Shown: in pieces, positions 17,655 to 25,429 of the stretch | How the letters are laid out: each line of letters starts with the position of its first letter | Numbering within the stretch: position 1 is the first letter of the stretch | Assembly (NCBI GenBank): GCA_050181465.1 | Contig: JBFXDD010000050.1 | Coordinates: 1-28,074 of the forward strand | Length of the DNA: 28,074 bases | Source: JACRLW01 sp050181465 | Lineage (GTDB): Bacteria > Planctomycetota > UBA1135 > UBA2386 | Reading direction: 5' to 3' | Program-made: the position numbers and the translations under genes | Notes under the pieces: model-generated | Told to the model about the DNA's origin: nothing | The model's database searches: none | Seen by the model: only the letters and a program-made list of their open reading frames with translations

Positions 17655-19508
17655 ATGGCAGACCTCGTTCAGAACTTCTTCGACGGAATCGAAGCGGAAG
17701 CCAAGAAGACCCTCGGAACTCTTCTTCAAGGCGACATCCAACCCATCCAGCTCGGCAGCCAGGGCGACTTCCCCTGGTTCTGGAAGGATGCCAACGGCAA
17801 CTTCAACCAGAACACCTTCGACTACATCAGTCGCCGTGCGGTGGGTGGCGCGAACGGGCCGGTGTCGCTGCCGGACTCCTTCGTCAACGCCTGGGTCGAG
17901 GTGCTCTCCGATCTCACGTGGCAGATGTCCAGCGCGGACACGCAGGCCAAGAACGCAGCTCAGCTCAAGGCGCAGGTCCAAGCGACCGCTGTCGTTGCGG
18001 CCTACACGCAGTCCGGCTACCAGATCACGTCGGCGGATCTCGACGAAGCGAAGACCGCGCTGGGCTTCGCGGTGAACAAGCTCGACTTCGTCATCCTCTA
18101 CAAGATCGGCTACCAGTGGAGCGGAGCGCAGGCCAACAAGACTGCGCCCATGACCTACCAGCAGATTCTCGGCGCGCGCAACTACTCGCAGAGCTTCCCG
18201 AACATGCCGCCGTCGGGAGCCAGCGTGGTCGATGCGACCTCGACCTATCTGAGCATCCTCGGCAGCACCTTGTCGCTGCAGGACAAGGCAACCACGGCTC
18301 AGTGGCTGCGCCGGCAGTTGACGGCGGCGGTGCAGGGACCCTCGGCACAGAACGGGGGCATGCAGACGGTCGACGACAACGGCGCGACCCTGTGGCAGGC
18401 TGCCTACTCGCTCGACAAGTCGGTCGCTGAGATCTCCAACTCACTCGGCAACGCCGGCTCCGCACTGAACATCTCGATGACAGCGTCCCGAGTGGATGCG
18501 AACGAGATGAGTGTCAACGTCTCGGGCAAGGCCGCGGCGACGATCCCACTCGACTTCCTCGCGATCGATCTTGGCGGGAGCGCAAGCTACTCGCTCTTCC
18601 AGGCGAACGGTTCCGGCTCGAGCGCTTCGATCGACATGACTTTCCCGGGTCTCACGGTCGTCAGCGTCCAGGCTGCGGAGTTCCAGCAGACGAACCTCAC
18701 CGGTTGGTTCCTCGGCAAGATCGTCGCGGATGCGGCGAGCAACACCGGCAAGGACGTGACCGGCTGGGCGTTCAGTCCCAAGCCGAGCTACGACTTCGGC
18801 CGCAACGGCAGCTTCGGCATGCTCGCGGCTTTGGTGATCGCCGGATACCCGACGGTCAAGATCACCTACAGCGCGGGCAACTACTCGCAGTTCAAGCAGA
18901 CCTTCCAGCAGTCGGCATCGGTGGGCTTGCGGCTGTTCGGCATTCCGCTGGGCGGCGTCAAGGAGAGCTCCTACCACTCGCAGTTGTCGGATCAGGCACA
19001 GGACGGCAGCTTCAGCATCACCCTGTCGCCGCCGCCCCAGAACAGCACGGTCAACCCGCTCGATCAGAAGGCATTCGTGATCGGTGGCGTCATCGCCAAT
19101 CCGGGCGATGCCAAGACCGCGGCCCTGCGCAACTTCGCTGCGGCGATGGGCAATGTGGCGCCCATGACGATGGTCAAGTTGGGCGGCGTGAGCTTTCGCA
19201 ACCAGACCGGTGGTGCGATTGAGGTCTACAGCATGCTGAATCGACACACGACGGTCACGGACATCGCGCCGGTCGCGACCAGCGGCGCCATCAGCGGCAC
19301 CTTGCTGAACATCGACGTCGTTCGGCAGGGCACGCGCTACAGCTACGACCTCGCCAACTTCATGCCGAGCGGACTCCTCGTCGAAGACGAGAGCCCGTAC
19401 GGGCTCAAGCAGGTGCTCGGGACCGATGGTCGAACCCTGGAACTCGTCATCACCGACAACACCGGTGAGACGGTGGGCTCGTTCCGACCGGCCGGCATCC
19501 TCGTGTGA
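17655..19508 (+). CDS. Unknown protein, 617 aa, highly biased codon use
   Basis: Start ATG 17655 chosen: AAGG lies 8 nt upstream and MADLVQNFFDGIEAEAKKTL is the first protein-like text in the frame. The protein is Ala/Ser/Thr/Asn/Gly-rich with few Cys and no signal peptide. Residues 1-140 are mainly helical; about 270-480 are beta-rich with alternating small residues (VNVSGKAAATIPLDFLAIDL and VKITYSAGNYSQFKQTF); the C-terminus holds another beta segment. Asn, Lys and Phe codons are almost all AAC, AAG and TTC, more strongly than in neighbours, suggesting abundant expression. I recognise no family; a structural, secreted-by-unknown-route or pore-like protein is possible. It follows the kinase gene and ends at a strong hairpin. 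Confidence 0.85.
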   Translation: MADLVQNFFDGIEAEAKKTLGTLLQGDIQPIQLGSQGDFPWFWKDANGNFNQNTFDYISRRAVGGANGPVSLPDSFVNAWVEVLSDLTWQMSSADTQAKNAAQLKAQVQATAVVAAYTQSGYQITSADLDEAKTALGFAVNKLDFVILYKIGYQWSGAQANKTAPMTYQQILGARNYSQSFPNMPPSGASVVDATSTYLSILGSTLSLQDKATTAQWLRRQLTAAVQGPSAQNGGMQTVDDNGATLWQAAYSLDKSVAEISNSLGNAGSALNISMTASRVDANEMSVNVSGKAAATIPLDFLAIDLGGSASYSLFQANGSGSSASIDMTFPGLTVVSVQAAEFQQTNLTGWFLGKIVADAASNTGKDVTGWAFSPKPSYDFGRNGSFGMLAALVIAGYPTVKITYSAGNYSQFKQTFQQSASVGLRLFGIPLGGVKESSYHSQLSDQAQDGSFSITLSPPPQNSTVNPLDQKAFVIGGVIANPGDAKTAALRNFAAAMGNVAPMTMVKLGGVSFRNQTGGAIEVYSMLNRHTTVTDIAPVATSGAISGTLLNIDVVRQGTRYSYDLANFMPSGLLVEDESPYGLKQVLGTDGRTLELVITDNTGETVGSFRPAGILV

Positions 19509-19525
19509 GACGGTCGGGCCGATGT

Positions 19526-19564
19526 GCGAACGACGAGACCCGGTTTGCCGGTTCTCGTCGTTCG
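19526..19564 (+). terminator. Strong hairpin after the 617-aa gene
   Basis: GCGAACGACGAGA pairs with TCTCGTCGTTCG over about 12 bp, with an inner CCGG-TTT-GCCGG. It begins 18 nt after the stop codon. No T-tract follows (TGCCTGG), so it may end transcription with other factors or protect the mRNA 3' end. Confidence 0.65.
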
Positions 19565-19909
19565 TGCCTGGTGAGTCTCGCGCGGGCTCGCGCACCTGCG
19601 CGCGATCCTGATCACGTCGGAGGTCCTGGTCTCGCCCGATCCAGTCGCTGGGCCGCACGTGAACGATCTGCTCGACGAGTAAGTCGACTGACCGGCCACC
19701 CGACCCGCGATCGCCTTGCATGTTACGCCGGTCGCTAATGGGTTGGCTCGGTGTTTGGCTACGCCGGGTTGCCGTGCAAGAGGCGAACTTCGAGTCTGCG
19801 ATCTCACGCCCGAGAGTCTCGCCGTGTCGCTTCGCACGAGGTTGTACGCGGCAGGCCGTGCCGAATTCCCGGGCACAGGCGCGATCTGGCAGCCGGCTGT
19901 GCCTGCGAG

Positions 19910-19954
19910 GTTCGTTGGGCTCGAGCGATCCGAGGAATCCAAGTCGCAGCGATG
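19910..19954 (+). repeat. Diverged direct repeat, unit 1
   Basis: The core TCGAGCGATCCGAGGAATCC, continued by AAGTCGCAGCGATG, matches the unit at 20147-20188 with scattered substitutions and a 1-nt indel. The two are about 237 bp apart. The origin is unknown; it may be decayed mobile DNA. Confidence 0.45.
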
Positions 19955-20146
19955 CTCTGGATCTTGTTCGTGCAGTGCATGTGCGGGACTTCGCTCACGG
20001 CGCAGGGTGGGTGGAGATGCCTGACGCGCGGCCGGTCTGCGTCCGCGTTGTGGCTTGTACGAGACGGTCATCCAGCGGTCTGCGCATCCTTCGGCTTTGG
20101 CTGCCGGGCTTGGCAAGCGGGTGACGTGTCACGCCCTTCGACACTC

Positions 20147-20188
20147 GTTCGGTTCGAGTGATCCCTAGAAGCCCAAGTTGCGACGATG
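20147..20188 (+). repeat. Diverged direct repeat, unit 2
   Basis: Core TCGAGTGATCCCTAGAAGCC followed by CAAGTTGCGACGATG; the partner of 19910-19954, same orientation. Confidence 0.45.
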
Positions 20189-20756
20189 AACACTCGTGCG
20201 ATCCAAGGTGGAGGGAGTGATGTGAGTCGCCGATTTCCGAGCGGATCCCATCCCGCCATCAAGTCCGAGATCGAGGCATCGCATCGATGCTCTCAAGGAG
20301 GATCTCGCCGATCACGTCTCGGATGCCGAAGGCTCGATCGTGGCATCGACGGTCAAGCCGACGGAGTGAGGTGATTCGACGACCAGTGGAGGTCCAGGCC
20401 CTCGCCGTGCTCGCGCGCAAGCACCAATCCACGCTCGACTCATGGAAGTTTCTCTTGCGGTGGGAGTTCTTGGCGGTCCTGACCGCTGCGACGGACAACC
20501 GCACGTGCAGCCAACACTCGATGACTCCGAACTTGCTCCGCGCTCTGTCAGTCGAATCGTTCACGTCTTCCGACCTGCAGAGAGATCTTCGCGTTGCCGC
20601 AGACCTTCAGTCATATCGCTGGCCAACTTGGCGATGTAAGTGGACCGTTCGTCGATCGGCTATTGGTCGCCATAGCGCTTGGCAACAAAGGAGTAGTGTG
20701 GCATGACCCATACCTGCAATGTGCTCGTAATCAAGAAGCTCGCTGGGGCGAATCGC

Positions 20757-21713
20757 ATGTCTGCAATCCCGGTGATCTTCGTAACCCTGATCGGATGCGG
20801 ATCCGGGCGCATGCTCTCACCAAGCGGAGTGAGGCTTGCACCGCCGGTCGTGTCAGGCGTGGAACGCGCAGTCATTGAGGGCAAGATCCGTAAGCACCTG
20901 GCGTTGACGTCGGACGCCGTGCTTGGTCGCGCTGAACTTGCTCGCGTCACCGAGCTCAACCTCCAGAACGAAGCGATCACCGACGCCGGAGTGGCATGGC
21001 TGGCCGACCCTGCCACTGGCCTGACGGGTTTGATCACGCTGTACCTATGCGGTACGCGAGTGACCGATGCAGGGGTGAAGGAACTGGCCAGCGCCAGTTC
21101 GGGCCTGGACGCTCTGACGACACTGGACCTGCGAAGCACGCAGGTGACCGACGATGGCGTGAAGAGTCTGGTACATGCCGAGTCGCGCCTGAAAGGACTG
21201 ACCACCCTCGACCTCAGCTTCACCTTGCTCACGGATGTGGGAGTGAACCACCTGGCCAACCAGGGCTCGAGTCTGAAGCACTTGACGACGCTTGGTCTTG
21301 CCAGCACCAAGGTTGCCGACGCAGCGATGAATGGGCTGGCGCACACTGACACGAGTCTGAAAGGGCTGAAGACGCTGAATCTCGCCTACACCCTCGTAAC
21401 GGATGCGGGGCTGAAGGACCTCGCCCGAACGGACTCAGGTATGAGCGGACTCCCTGCACTCTACCTCTATGGCACGGCGGTGACGGACGCAGGAATAGGG
21501 AACCTGGCCCGCGCGGACACGGGCCTGACGGGACTCACGACGTTGGACCTCGGCGGCACGGCGGTGACGGACGATGGGGCGAGAGCCCTGGCACGTGCAG
21601 ACTCGGGGCTGAAGAGGTTGACCTGGTTGGGGTTTGCAAGTTCGCAGGTGACCGAAGCTGGAGTGAGAGCTGCAAAGGCGCGCTGGCCGGGCATTCAGAT
21701 CACTCTGCACTGA
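20757..21713 (+). CDS. Leucine-rich-repeat lipoprotein, 318 aa
   Basis: Start ATG 20757 chosen over the in-frame ATG at 20703, because it gives a short signal MSAIPVIFVTLIGCG with an L-I-G-C lipobox. After a linker of about 55 residues come nine leucine-rich repeats of exactly 28 residues with the plan LTTLDLxxTxVTDxGVKxLA. Examples are LTTLDLRSTQVTDDGVKSL and LTTLDLGGTAVTDDGARAL. This matches the ribonuclease-inhibitor-like bacterial class common in planctomycetes. The constant repeat length suggests growth by 84-bp tandem duplication. It probably is anchored in a membrane and binds a protein partner. It precedes the cassette array but has no clear attC of its own. Confidence 0.85.
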   Translation: MSAIPVIFVTLIGCGSGRMLSPSGVRLAPPVVSGVERAVIEGKIRKHLALTSDAVLGRAELARVTELNLQNEAITDAGVAWLADPATGLTGLITLYLCGTRVTDAGVKELASASSGLDALTTLDLRSTQVTDDGVKSLVHAESRLKGLTTLDLSFTLLTDVGVNHLANQGSSLKHLTTLGLASTKVADAAMNGLAHTDTSLKGLKTLNLAYTLVTDAGLKDLARTDSGMSGLPALYLYGTAVTDAGIGNLARADTGLTGLTTLDLGGTAVTDDGARALARADSGLKRLTWLGFASSQVTEAGVRAAKARWPGIQITLH

Positions 21714-21834
21714 ACCCGGCGTGCCAACCGTCGACTCCCGTCCTGCACTCCGGTTGGGGTCCGCAAGACACCGCAAGCTGGTCGAAGGTCCCGGTGGTAG
21801 TCGCGTCCTTGGTAGAGTGCTGCCCACAAGCCCC

Positions 21835-22013
21835 AGCCTGGACTACTCGTGAACGTCTGCTGCGATCGCCGCAGTTTGCGCCCGGCGGCGCCGCATCGTC
21901 GATTCCTCCCTGGCAAAGTAGCTACAGCTACGCTTCGGTCGTCGGCCGTCGCAGTTCCTTGCCGTGCATCGACCTGTGCCGAAATCGCGACGACGCTCAC
22001 GACGGCTCGGAGC
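21835..22013 (-). repeat. CTAG-type MITE-like repeat, copy 3 (inverted)
   Basis: A full-length copy in reverse orientation. It reads GACTACTCGTGAACGTCTGC at its left, contains CCTGGCAAAGTAGCTACAGC (the reversed internal hairpin) and ends CGACGCTCACGACGGCTCGG. The border CTAG is degenerate on both sides. It separates the LRR gene from the first clear cassette gene. Confidence 0.75.
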
Positions 22014-22022
22014 TGACGAGGC

Positions 22023-22029
22023 GTTGGAC
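22023..22029 (+). other. Possible attC R' remnant
   Basis: GTTGGAC fits GTTRRRY and lies 21 nt before the ATG of the 95-aa cassette gene, the spacing seen at other cassette starts. Its partner arm would have been displaced by the repeat inserted just upstream. It is a single 7-mer, so weak on its own. Confidence 0.3.
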
Positions 22030-22050
22030 GAGCCCGGGCCCTTTCTGCTG

Positions 22051-22338
22051 ATGGAACCAAACACCCGACAGTTGCTGGAGACACCCGATGAGTTGGTTGC
22101 CGCGCTGACCACCATCGGCAAATCCCACTGGCGTGACTGGATGAGCGAGTGCGTGAGGTGCCTGCGGGCCGGGGATCTCATCGGGGTCGCTCGCCTTCTC
22201 AGCGCGTACGGGGGGATGGGCAGCCTCACCGACATGTTGTTCGGTGGCCCGGACCCGGTTGCCCGAGAGTCCGGGGAGCTTGCGAGTCTGGCCTACACTC
22301 TCGCCGCGGAGATTCACCGAGAGATGCGTGCAGAGTAG
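22051..22338 (+). CDS. Cassette gene: DUF6966-like protein, 95 aa
   Basis: Start ATG 22051 (MEPNTRQLLETPDEL) chosen; the longer frame upstream runs into the repeat copy and is not coding. The protein is helical and soluble. Residues about 30-70 carry SHWRDWMSECVRCLRAGDL and then YGGMGSLTDMLF, a GGMGS-x-D motif I associate with DUF6966 proteins of unknown function. It is followed by attC site A, so it is the gene of a complete or nearly complete integron cassette. Family call is from memory and not searched. Confidence 0.65.
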   Translation: MEPNTRQLLETPDELVAALTTIGKSHWRDWMSECVRCLRAGDLIGVARLLSAYGGMGSLTDMLFGGPDPVARESGELASLAYTLAAEIHREMRAE

Positions 22339-22377
22339 GCTGACCAACATGCCGCAGGAGCCTACGAGCTGCGATCA

Positions 22378-22438
22378 ACACAACGGCGAGAGCTGAAGCG
22401 CTCGCGACGCTCGGGGTTCAGCGGCAAGTCCTTTGGGC
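22378..22438 (+). other. attC site A
   Basis: R''-like ACACAAC (22378-22384), a stem in which GCTGAA pairs with TTCAGC, and R'-like TTTGGGC (22432-22438, G to T at the first position). 61 nt. The next gene starts 10 nt later. Confidence 0.6.
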
Positions 22439-22448
22439 GGATCGAGCT

Positions 22449-22667
22449 ATGACCGATCAAGATCAGTCAACCCGAAGCGAATGGATCCGCCGTGTATGGG
22501 CGGGTGCGTTCGGGACATTCCTCGGAGCCTTGCTGGGGATGGTCGCGGCCGCCGCTATGCAAGGAAGTTTGCTTGACGGTTTGTTCTACGGAGCACCCGT
22601 GGGTTTCGCTCTCGGGTTTCTTCTCGGACTCGAGGGGGTCTGCGTCCTCTTATGGTGGCGGCCGTGA
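22449..22667 (+). CDS. Cassette gene: small membrane protein, 72 aa
   Basis: MTDQDQSTRSEWIRRVW is a charged start, followed by two membrane spans (about residues 17-38 and 46-68) that are rich in Gly and Ala, and a short WWRP end. It lies 10 nt after attC A and ends 19 nt before attC B, so it fills one cassette of about 310 bp. Small two-span membrane proteins are frequent cassette products. No family recognised. Confidence 0.75.
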   Translation: MTDQDQSTRSEWIRRVWAGAFGTFLGALLGMVAAAAMQGSLLDGLFYGAPVGFALGFLLGLEGVCVLLWWRP

Positions 22668-22686
22668 TTCGCCTCGATGCCCGACC

Positions 22687-22748
22687 GCCCAACGGGACGC
22701 AGCCGTCGGCAGTACTTCGTGCCGCGGCTGGGCAGCAACAGGTTGGGC
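22687..22748 (+). other. attC site B
   Basis: Both boxes are perfect: GCCCAAC (22687-22693) and GTTGGGC (22742-22748). The middle is an imperfect palindrome (CAGCCGTCGGC against GCCGCGGCTG). 62 nt; the clearest site of the array. Confidence 0.85.
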
Positions 22749-23457
22749 GGACTACGGACGCTGACCGCTGTAGAACCACGTCTTCAGGGGGCTCGGTGCA
22801 GTCTCAACGCCAGATCAGCTCCTCGAGATCGATCTCGGGATGTTGTGCCTGGAAGCTGGAGTCGTGAACACGGGCTTGGCATCTGGCGCCCAGCCGGAGG
22901 AAGCGGCACGCAGCTCTCGTGAGGTCAGCAAGTAGGCCCTCGGCCAGTTGATCAAGCGGCCGGGGGCGGAGGCACCGCCCGCCGAAGTTGCTGCGGATCG
23001 ATCCGCAAGTGCCTTGGCCGCGAGGGTTCGATTGTCGCGATCCTCCTACGGGCACTGCGACTTCAGTCGAAACAGCCCGGACGGATGCAGCGTCACGCTC
23101 TGTGGCCTCGAGTCGGTGCAGCCGGCGCTGCTCGCGGCCTTCCGGCTTGCGTTGATCCTGTCGAGGGCTGACTTCTACACGTGATGGTTGTCGCCCCCGA
23201 GTTCGGAAGCCTCACCCACGGTCGTGGACTGATCGCTACCTCAACTGGTTGCCAGGCCTGCGTGAGCACGAACCTTCGATGGCATGCCTGAGCCGCCCGG
23301 GAGTCTGATCGCGCGCGCCACGGTTTCGCAGTCGGTTCTCCGAGTTGGGCAGAGTCGCCTGTGCATCCGACTCCTGCGCCGAGTAGCCGCTACCGCTACC
23401 ATCACACCGGCCGGCGCAGCGGGCGAGCCGCAAGTGGCCCACGATGGAGTGCTACAG
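22749..23457. other. 0.7 kb inside the array without a convincing gene
   Basis: Short frames exist on both strands. A minus-strand frame of 83 codons (22804-23055, ending in HPEIDLEELIWR) and a plus-strand frame (22948-23184) are the best, but neither shows family features. The longer upstream frame of the next gene also runs through 23284-23457 without protein character. No paired attC boxes are seen, so this may be decayed cassettes. Confidence 0.35.
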
Positions 23458-23958
23458 ATGCCAGACATGACCTTCCCAGGCTTCTCGGATGAGGAAATCG
23501 TCGCGCTGCGAAGGACCGGCATCGCGGCCGACGGACGCTTCGTCAACTGGGCGGTAGATGCTCTTGGCCAAGGCCGAGACAGTCCGGGCCTGCGAATCCT
23601 CGCCGGTGAGACGCCTCCGTTCAGCCACTTCGAGATGCAATCGCTCGTCGATCGCACGTTCTGCGAACTCGGACTGACGGACCCGCAGACCGTCGAGGAT
23701 GCACTTTCCGTGCTGGCCAGGCGACTGGCTCGGTTCGTCCTCGCCGGCGACGTTGACCGGGGCGCCGCGCTGGTCGAGTTGCGCACCTATTACCTCCAGT
23801 TTGACGTTCCCGACGTGCTCGACTTCTACTTGCTGCATCACGCGCTTGCGGACTTGCAGTCCGGCTCGCAGCAGTGGTATTGGCCGGGAGCGGATCGTAG
23901 CAACATCGACAGGGTCATCGACGATCGCTTCCGTGCGCTGCTGGATGCGGTGGTCTAA
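23458..23958 (+). CDS. Hypothetical protein, 166 aa
   Basis: Start ATG 23458 chosen: GGAG lies 8 nt upstream and protein-like text begins at MPDMTFPGFSDEEIVAL. The protein is mainly helical, soluble and acidic; residues about 47-75 read ILAGETPPFSHFEMQSLVDR, and a C-terminal region FDVPDVLDFYLLHHALADL is amphipathic. No family recognised. The stop codon TAA coincides with the left CTAG-type border of a MITE-like repeat (CTAA, 23955-23958); the unoccupied site would read GTC TAG, also a stop, so the insertion did not change the protein. Confidence 0.65.
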   Translation: MPDMTFPGFSDEEIVALRRTGIAADGRFVNWAVDALGQGRDSPGLRILAGETPPFSHFEMQSLVDRTFCELGLTDPQTVEDALSVLARRLARFVLAGDVDRGAALVELRTYYLQFDVPDVLDFYLLHHALADLQSGSQQWYWPGADRSNIDRVIDDRFRALLDAVV

Positions 23959-24135
23959 CCCGGACGATTCGTGAACGTCGTCGCAAAATCGACGCAAGTC
24001 GATGGCCGGCGAGGAGCGTCATGTAACGACCGAAGCGCAGCCGTAGTTGCGCTGCCAGGGAGGAGCCGACGTAGCGACGCCGCCGGGCGCGAGTTGCGGC
24101 GATCGCAGCAGACGTTCACGAATCATCCGGGCTAG
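23955..24135 (+). repeat. CTAG-bordered MITE-like repeat, copy 4
   Basis: Full-length: CTAA, then CCCGGACGATTCGTGAACG at the left; GACGTTCACGAATCATCCGG, G and CTAG at the right (24132-24135). The interior has GAAGCGCAGCCGTAGTTGCG as the hairpin and GGAGCCGACGTAGCGACGCC. Confidence 0.9.
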
Positions 24136-24496
24136 GCACCCACGCGCTCGGGCCCCTCCGAGTTGAGGGCGTGGACTCCAAGTGACACCCCCACGCGCGA
24201 TCCTCACCCCGAGCAGCGATGCGATGGCTTGGTCGTGCGCTCCTGTGAAGTGTGTGGGAATTGCGATCCGGTGTAGCTGGGTTCTGCAGAGCTGGTGGCC
24301 TCCCTGGATTCGCATGCAAGTGCGAGACGAGTTCCTGCTTGGACGCAGGACCAAGCGCCGACCGCGCCGTCGCCTTCTGCTCCATGGGGTCTGACGGCGG
24401 CAGTGGCCGTGGTTTGATGGGCTTGTGAGTGCGACGGCGCCGGCTTGCTTTCCGGTCGCGATGCCTTGTTCGGAAGTCCGCGATGTGCCCGCACCA
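24136..24496. other. 360 bases without a convincing gene
   Basis: A hairpin-like stretch lies at 24137-24176 (CCACGC/GCGTGG outside, CTCGG/CCGAG inside), which could end the transcript of the 166-aa gene if the repeat is read through. A minus-strand frame (with HRIAIPTHFTGAHDQAIAS) has some protein character but no recognisable boundaries. Confidence 0.35.
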
Positions 24497-24793
24497 ATGG
24501 ATGGCCTGCCGAGACTCATTGTGACGCTGTTGTGCGGGCGCCTTCGACTCCTCGACACTTGGCGGCTCCTCGCGGTGGCCTTCGACTCCAAGCACAACCA
24601 GCTCGTCGCGCGCCAGGCCACGGGCGACGGATGGATCATGGCGGCATTCTGGTTGTCCTCCGATCGCAGCGCGATCGACCCCACGATACCGTGGCTCTGC
24701 AGTCGAGTTGGCGTTGCTGTCGTCGTCCTAATGCCCGTCGTGGGGCTCGCAAGGCGTGCAATGGGCCGTGCAGCGAGCACACGATCTGCGTAG
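24497..24793 (+). CDS. Cassette gene: putative membrane protein, 98 aa
   Basis: Start ATG 24497 (MDGLPRLIVTLL) is preferred; a GTG at 24425 is in frame and would add 24 residues. There is one hydrophobic stretch near the N-terminus and a strong membrane span near residues 68-86 (VGVAVVVLMPVVGLA), followed by basic residues. The stop lies 6 nt before attC C, the expected cassette layout. No family recognised. Confidence 0.5.
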   Translation: MDGLPRLIVTLLCGRLRLLDTWRLLAVAFDSKHNQLVARQATGDGWIMAAFWLSSDRSAIDPTIPWLCSRVGVAVVVLMPVVGLARRAMGRAASTRSA

Positions 24794-24799
24794 GATGCT

Positions 24800-24867
24800 G
24801 CGTAACGAGCCCGTGCAGCGACGAACGCCGCAGCGGCGCTCGCGGCTGATGGACAAAGATGTTGGGC
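24800..24867 (+). other. attC site C
   Basis: R''-like GCGTAAC (24800-24806, one mismatch), GC-rich palindrome around GCCGCAGCGGC with the CGCGGCTGATGGACAAAGAT arm, and perfect R' GTTGGGC (24861-24867). 68 nt. Confidence 0.75.
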
Positions 24868-24879
24868 GGACAGGCGACG

Positions 24880-25328
24880 ATGGCTGTGGTGCGAGAGTTG
24901 TTACGTAGGTGGCAGCTGCAGGGTGTCGTCCTTCGACCAGGAGCCGAGGAGACAGCTCTTGCAGCCTTCGAGGCGTGCACTCAGTTGTATTGCCCCCGGA
25001 CTTTCGCGAGTACCTGCGACGGATGAACGGGATCGAATGCGACAGCGAGTTCCTGAGCTTCGTACCGATTGAGCGCATCGAGCCGGTCGAGGCTTCCTGG
25101 GGTACTGCGGAAGTGGGCCACGACCTGTACCAGGGCTGCTTCGTCTTCGCCGATTGGGCCATCAACTGCTGGGACTACGCGATTCAGCTGCAGGGAACTC
25201 CGCATGATGTGGGGCGCGTCTTTCGCATCGAGGATGTGCGGCGCCGATCCCCTCCGATCGCCTCGTCGTTCAGCGCGTGGGTGTCGATCTACCTTCGAGA
25301 CCCGGAGCTGCTTCATCCCAACGCATGA
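24880..25328 (+). pseudogene. Cassette gene: SMI1/KNR4 (SUKH) family protein, frameshifted
   Basis: ATG 24880 lies 12 nt after attC C and encodes MAVVRELLRRWQLQG then GAEETALAAFEA, the usual N-terminal helix of SMI1/KNR4 proteins. That frame then fails and stops at 25023. The expected continuation is in another frame from about 24980: VVLPPDFREYLRRMNGIE, then FLSFVPIERIEPVEASW, FVFADWAINCWDYAIQL and VFRIED. These are the LP-x-DF..Y..NG and FADW..W.YAI motifs of the SUKH fold. One lost base between about 24975 and 24990 explains the break. SUKH proteins are often immunity proteins against secreted toxins. Either a real frameshift mutation or a sequencing error. Confidence 0.75.
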
Positions 25329-25352
25329 CCATGCCCGGTTCTGGTAGAATAC

Positions 25353-25418
25353 CACCCATCAAGCCGCAGCAGCGGGCGGGCCGAAGACGGCCCGCTGCTG
25401 AGCGGCCACACGTTAGCC
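25353..25418 (+). other. attC site D
   Basis: A perfect 11-bp stem CAGCAGCGGGC/GCCCGCTGCTG in the centre, outer arms AAGCCGC and GCGGCC, R' GTTAGCC (25412-25418) and a weak R'' (CACCCAT, 25353-25359). 66 nt; the next ATG is 11 nt on. Confidence 0.7.
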
Positions 25419-25429
25419 AGAGGCCGAAG

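Larger units (their letters stand above)
19565..20756. other. 1.2 kb without a convincing gene
   Basis: Several frames are open for 60-140 codons on both strands, but their translations are Arg/Ser/Cys-rich and lack domain character. Two diverged direct repeats lie at 19910-19954 and 20147-20188. A short stretch near 20600-20720 (text such as FVDRLLVAIALGNKGVVWHD) may be a remnant of a frameshifted gene. I see no RNA gene and no attC site. Confidence 0.4.

Noticed and set aside
18441..19721. 426-codon minus-strand frame opposite the 617-aa gene
   Set aside because: Antisense to a gene with strong codon bias; composition (R, A, D, V) is typical of a complementary shadow.
21722..21757. CCAACCG...CGGTTGG inverted repeat after the LRR gene, considered as attC
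   Set aside because: Only about 40 nt, R' would be GTTGGGG, and no further arms pair. It could be half of a site split by the inverted repeat copy, but this cannot be shown.
23344..23350. GTTGGGC, a perfect R'-box sequence
   Set aside because: No RYYYAAC partner or palindromic arm of attC size lies upstream; a 7-mer of this kind is expected by chance in 28 kb.
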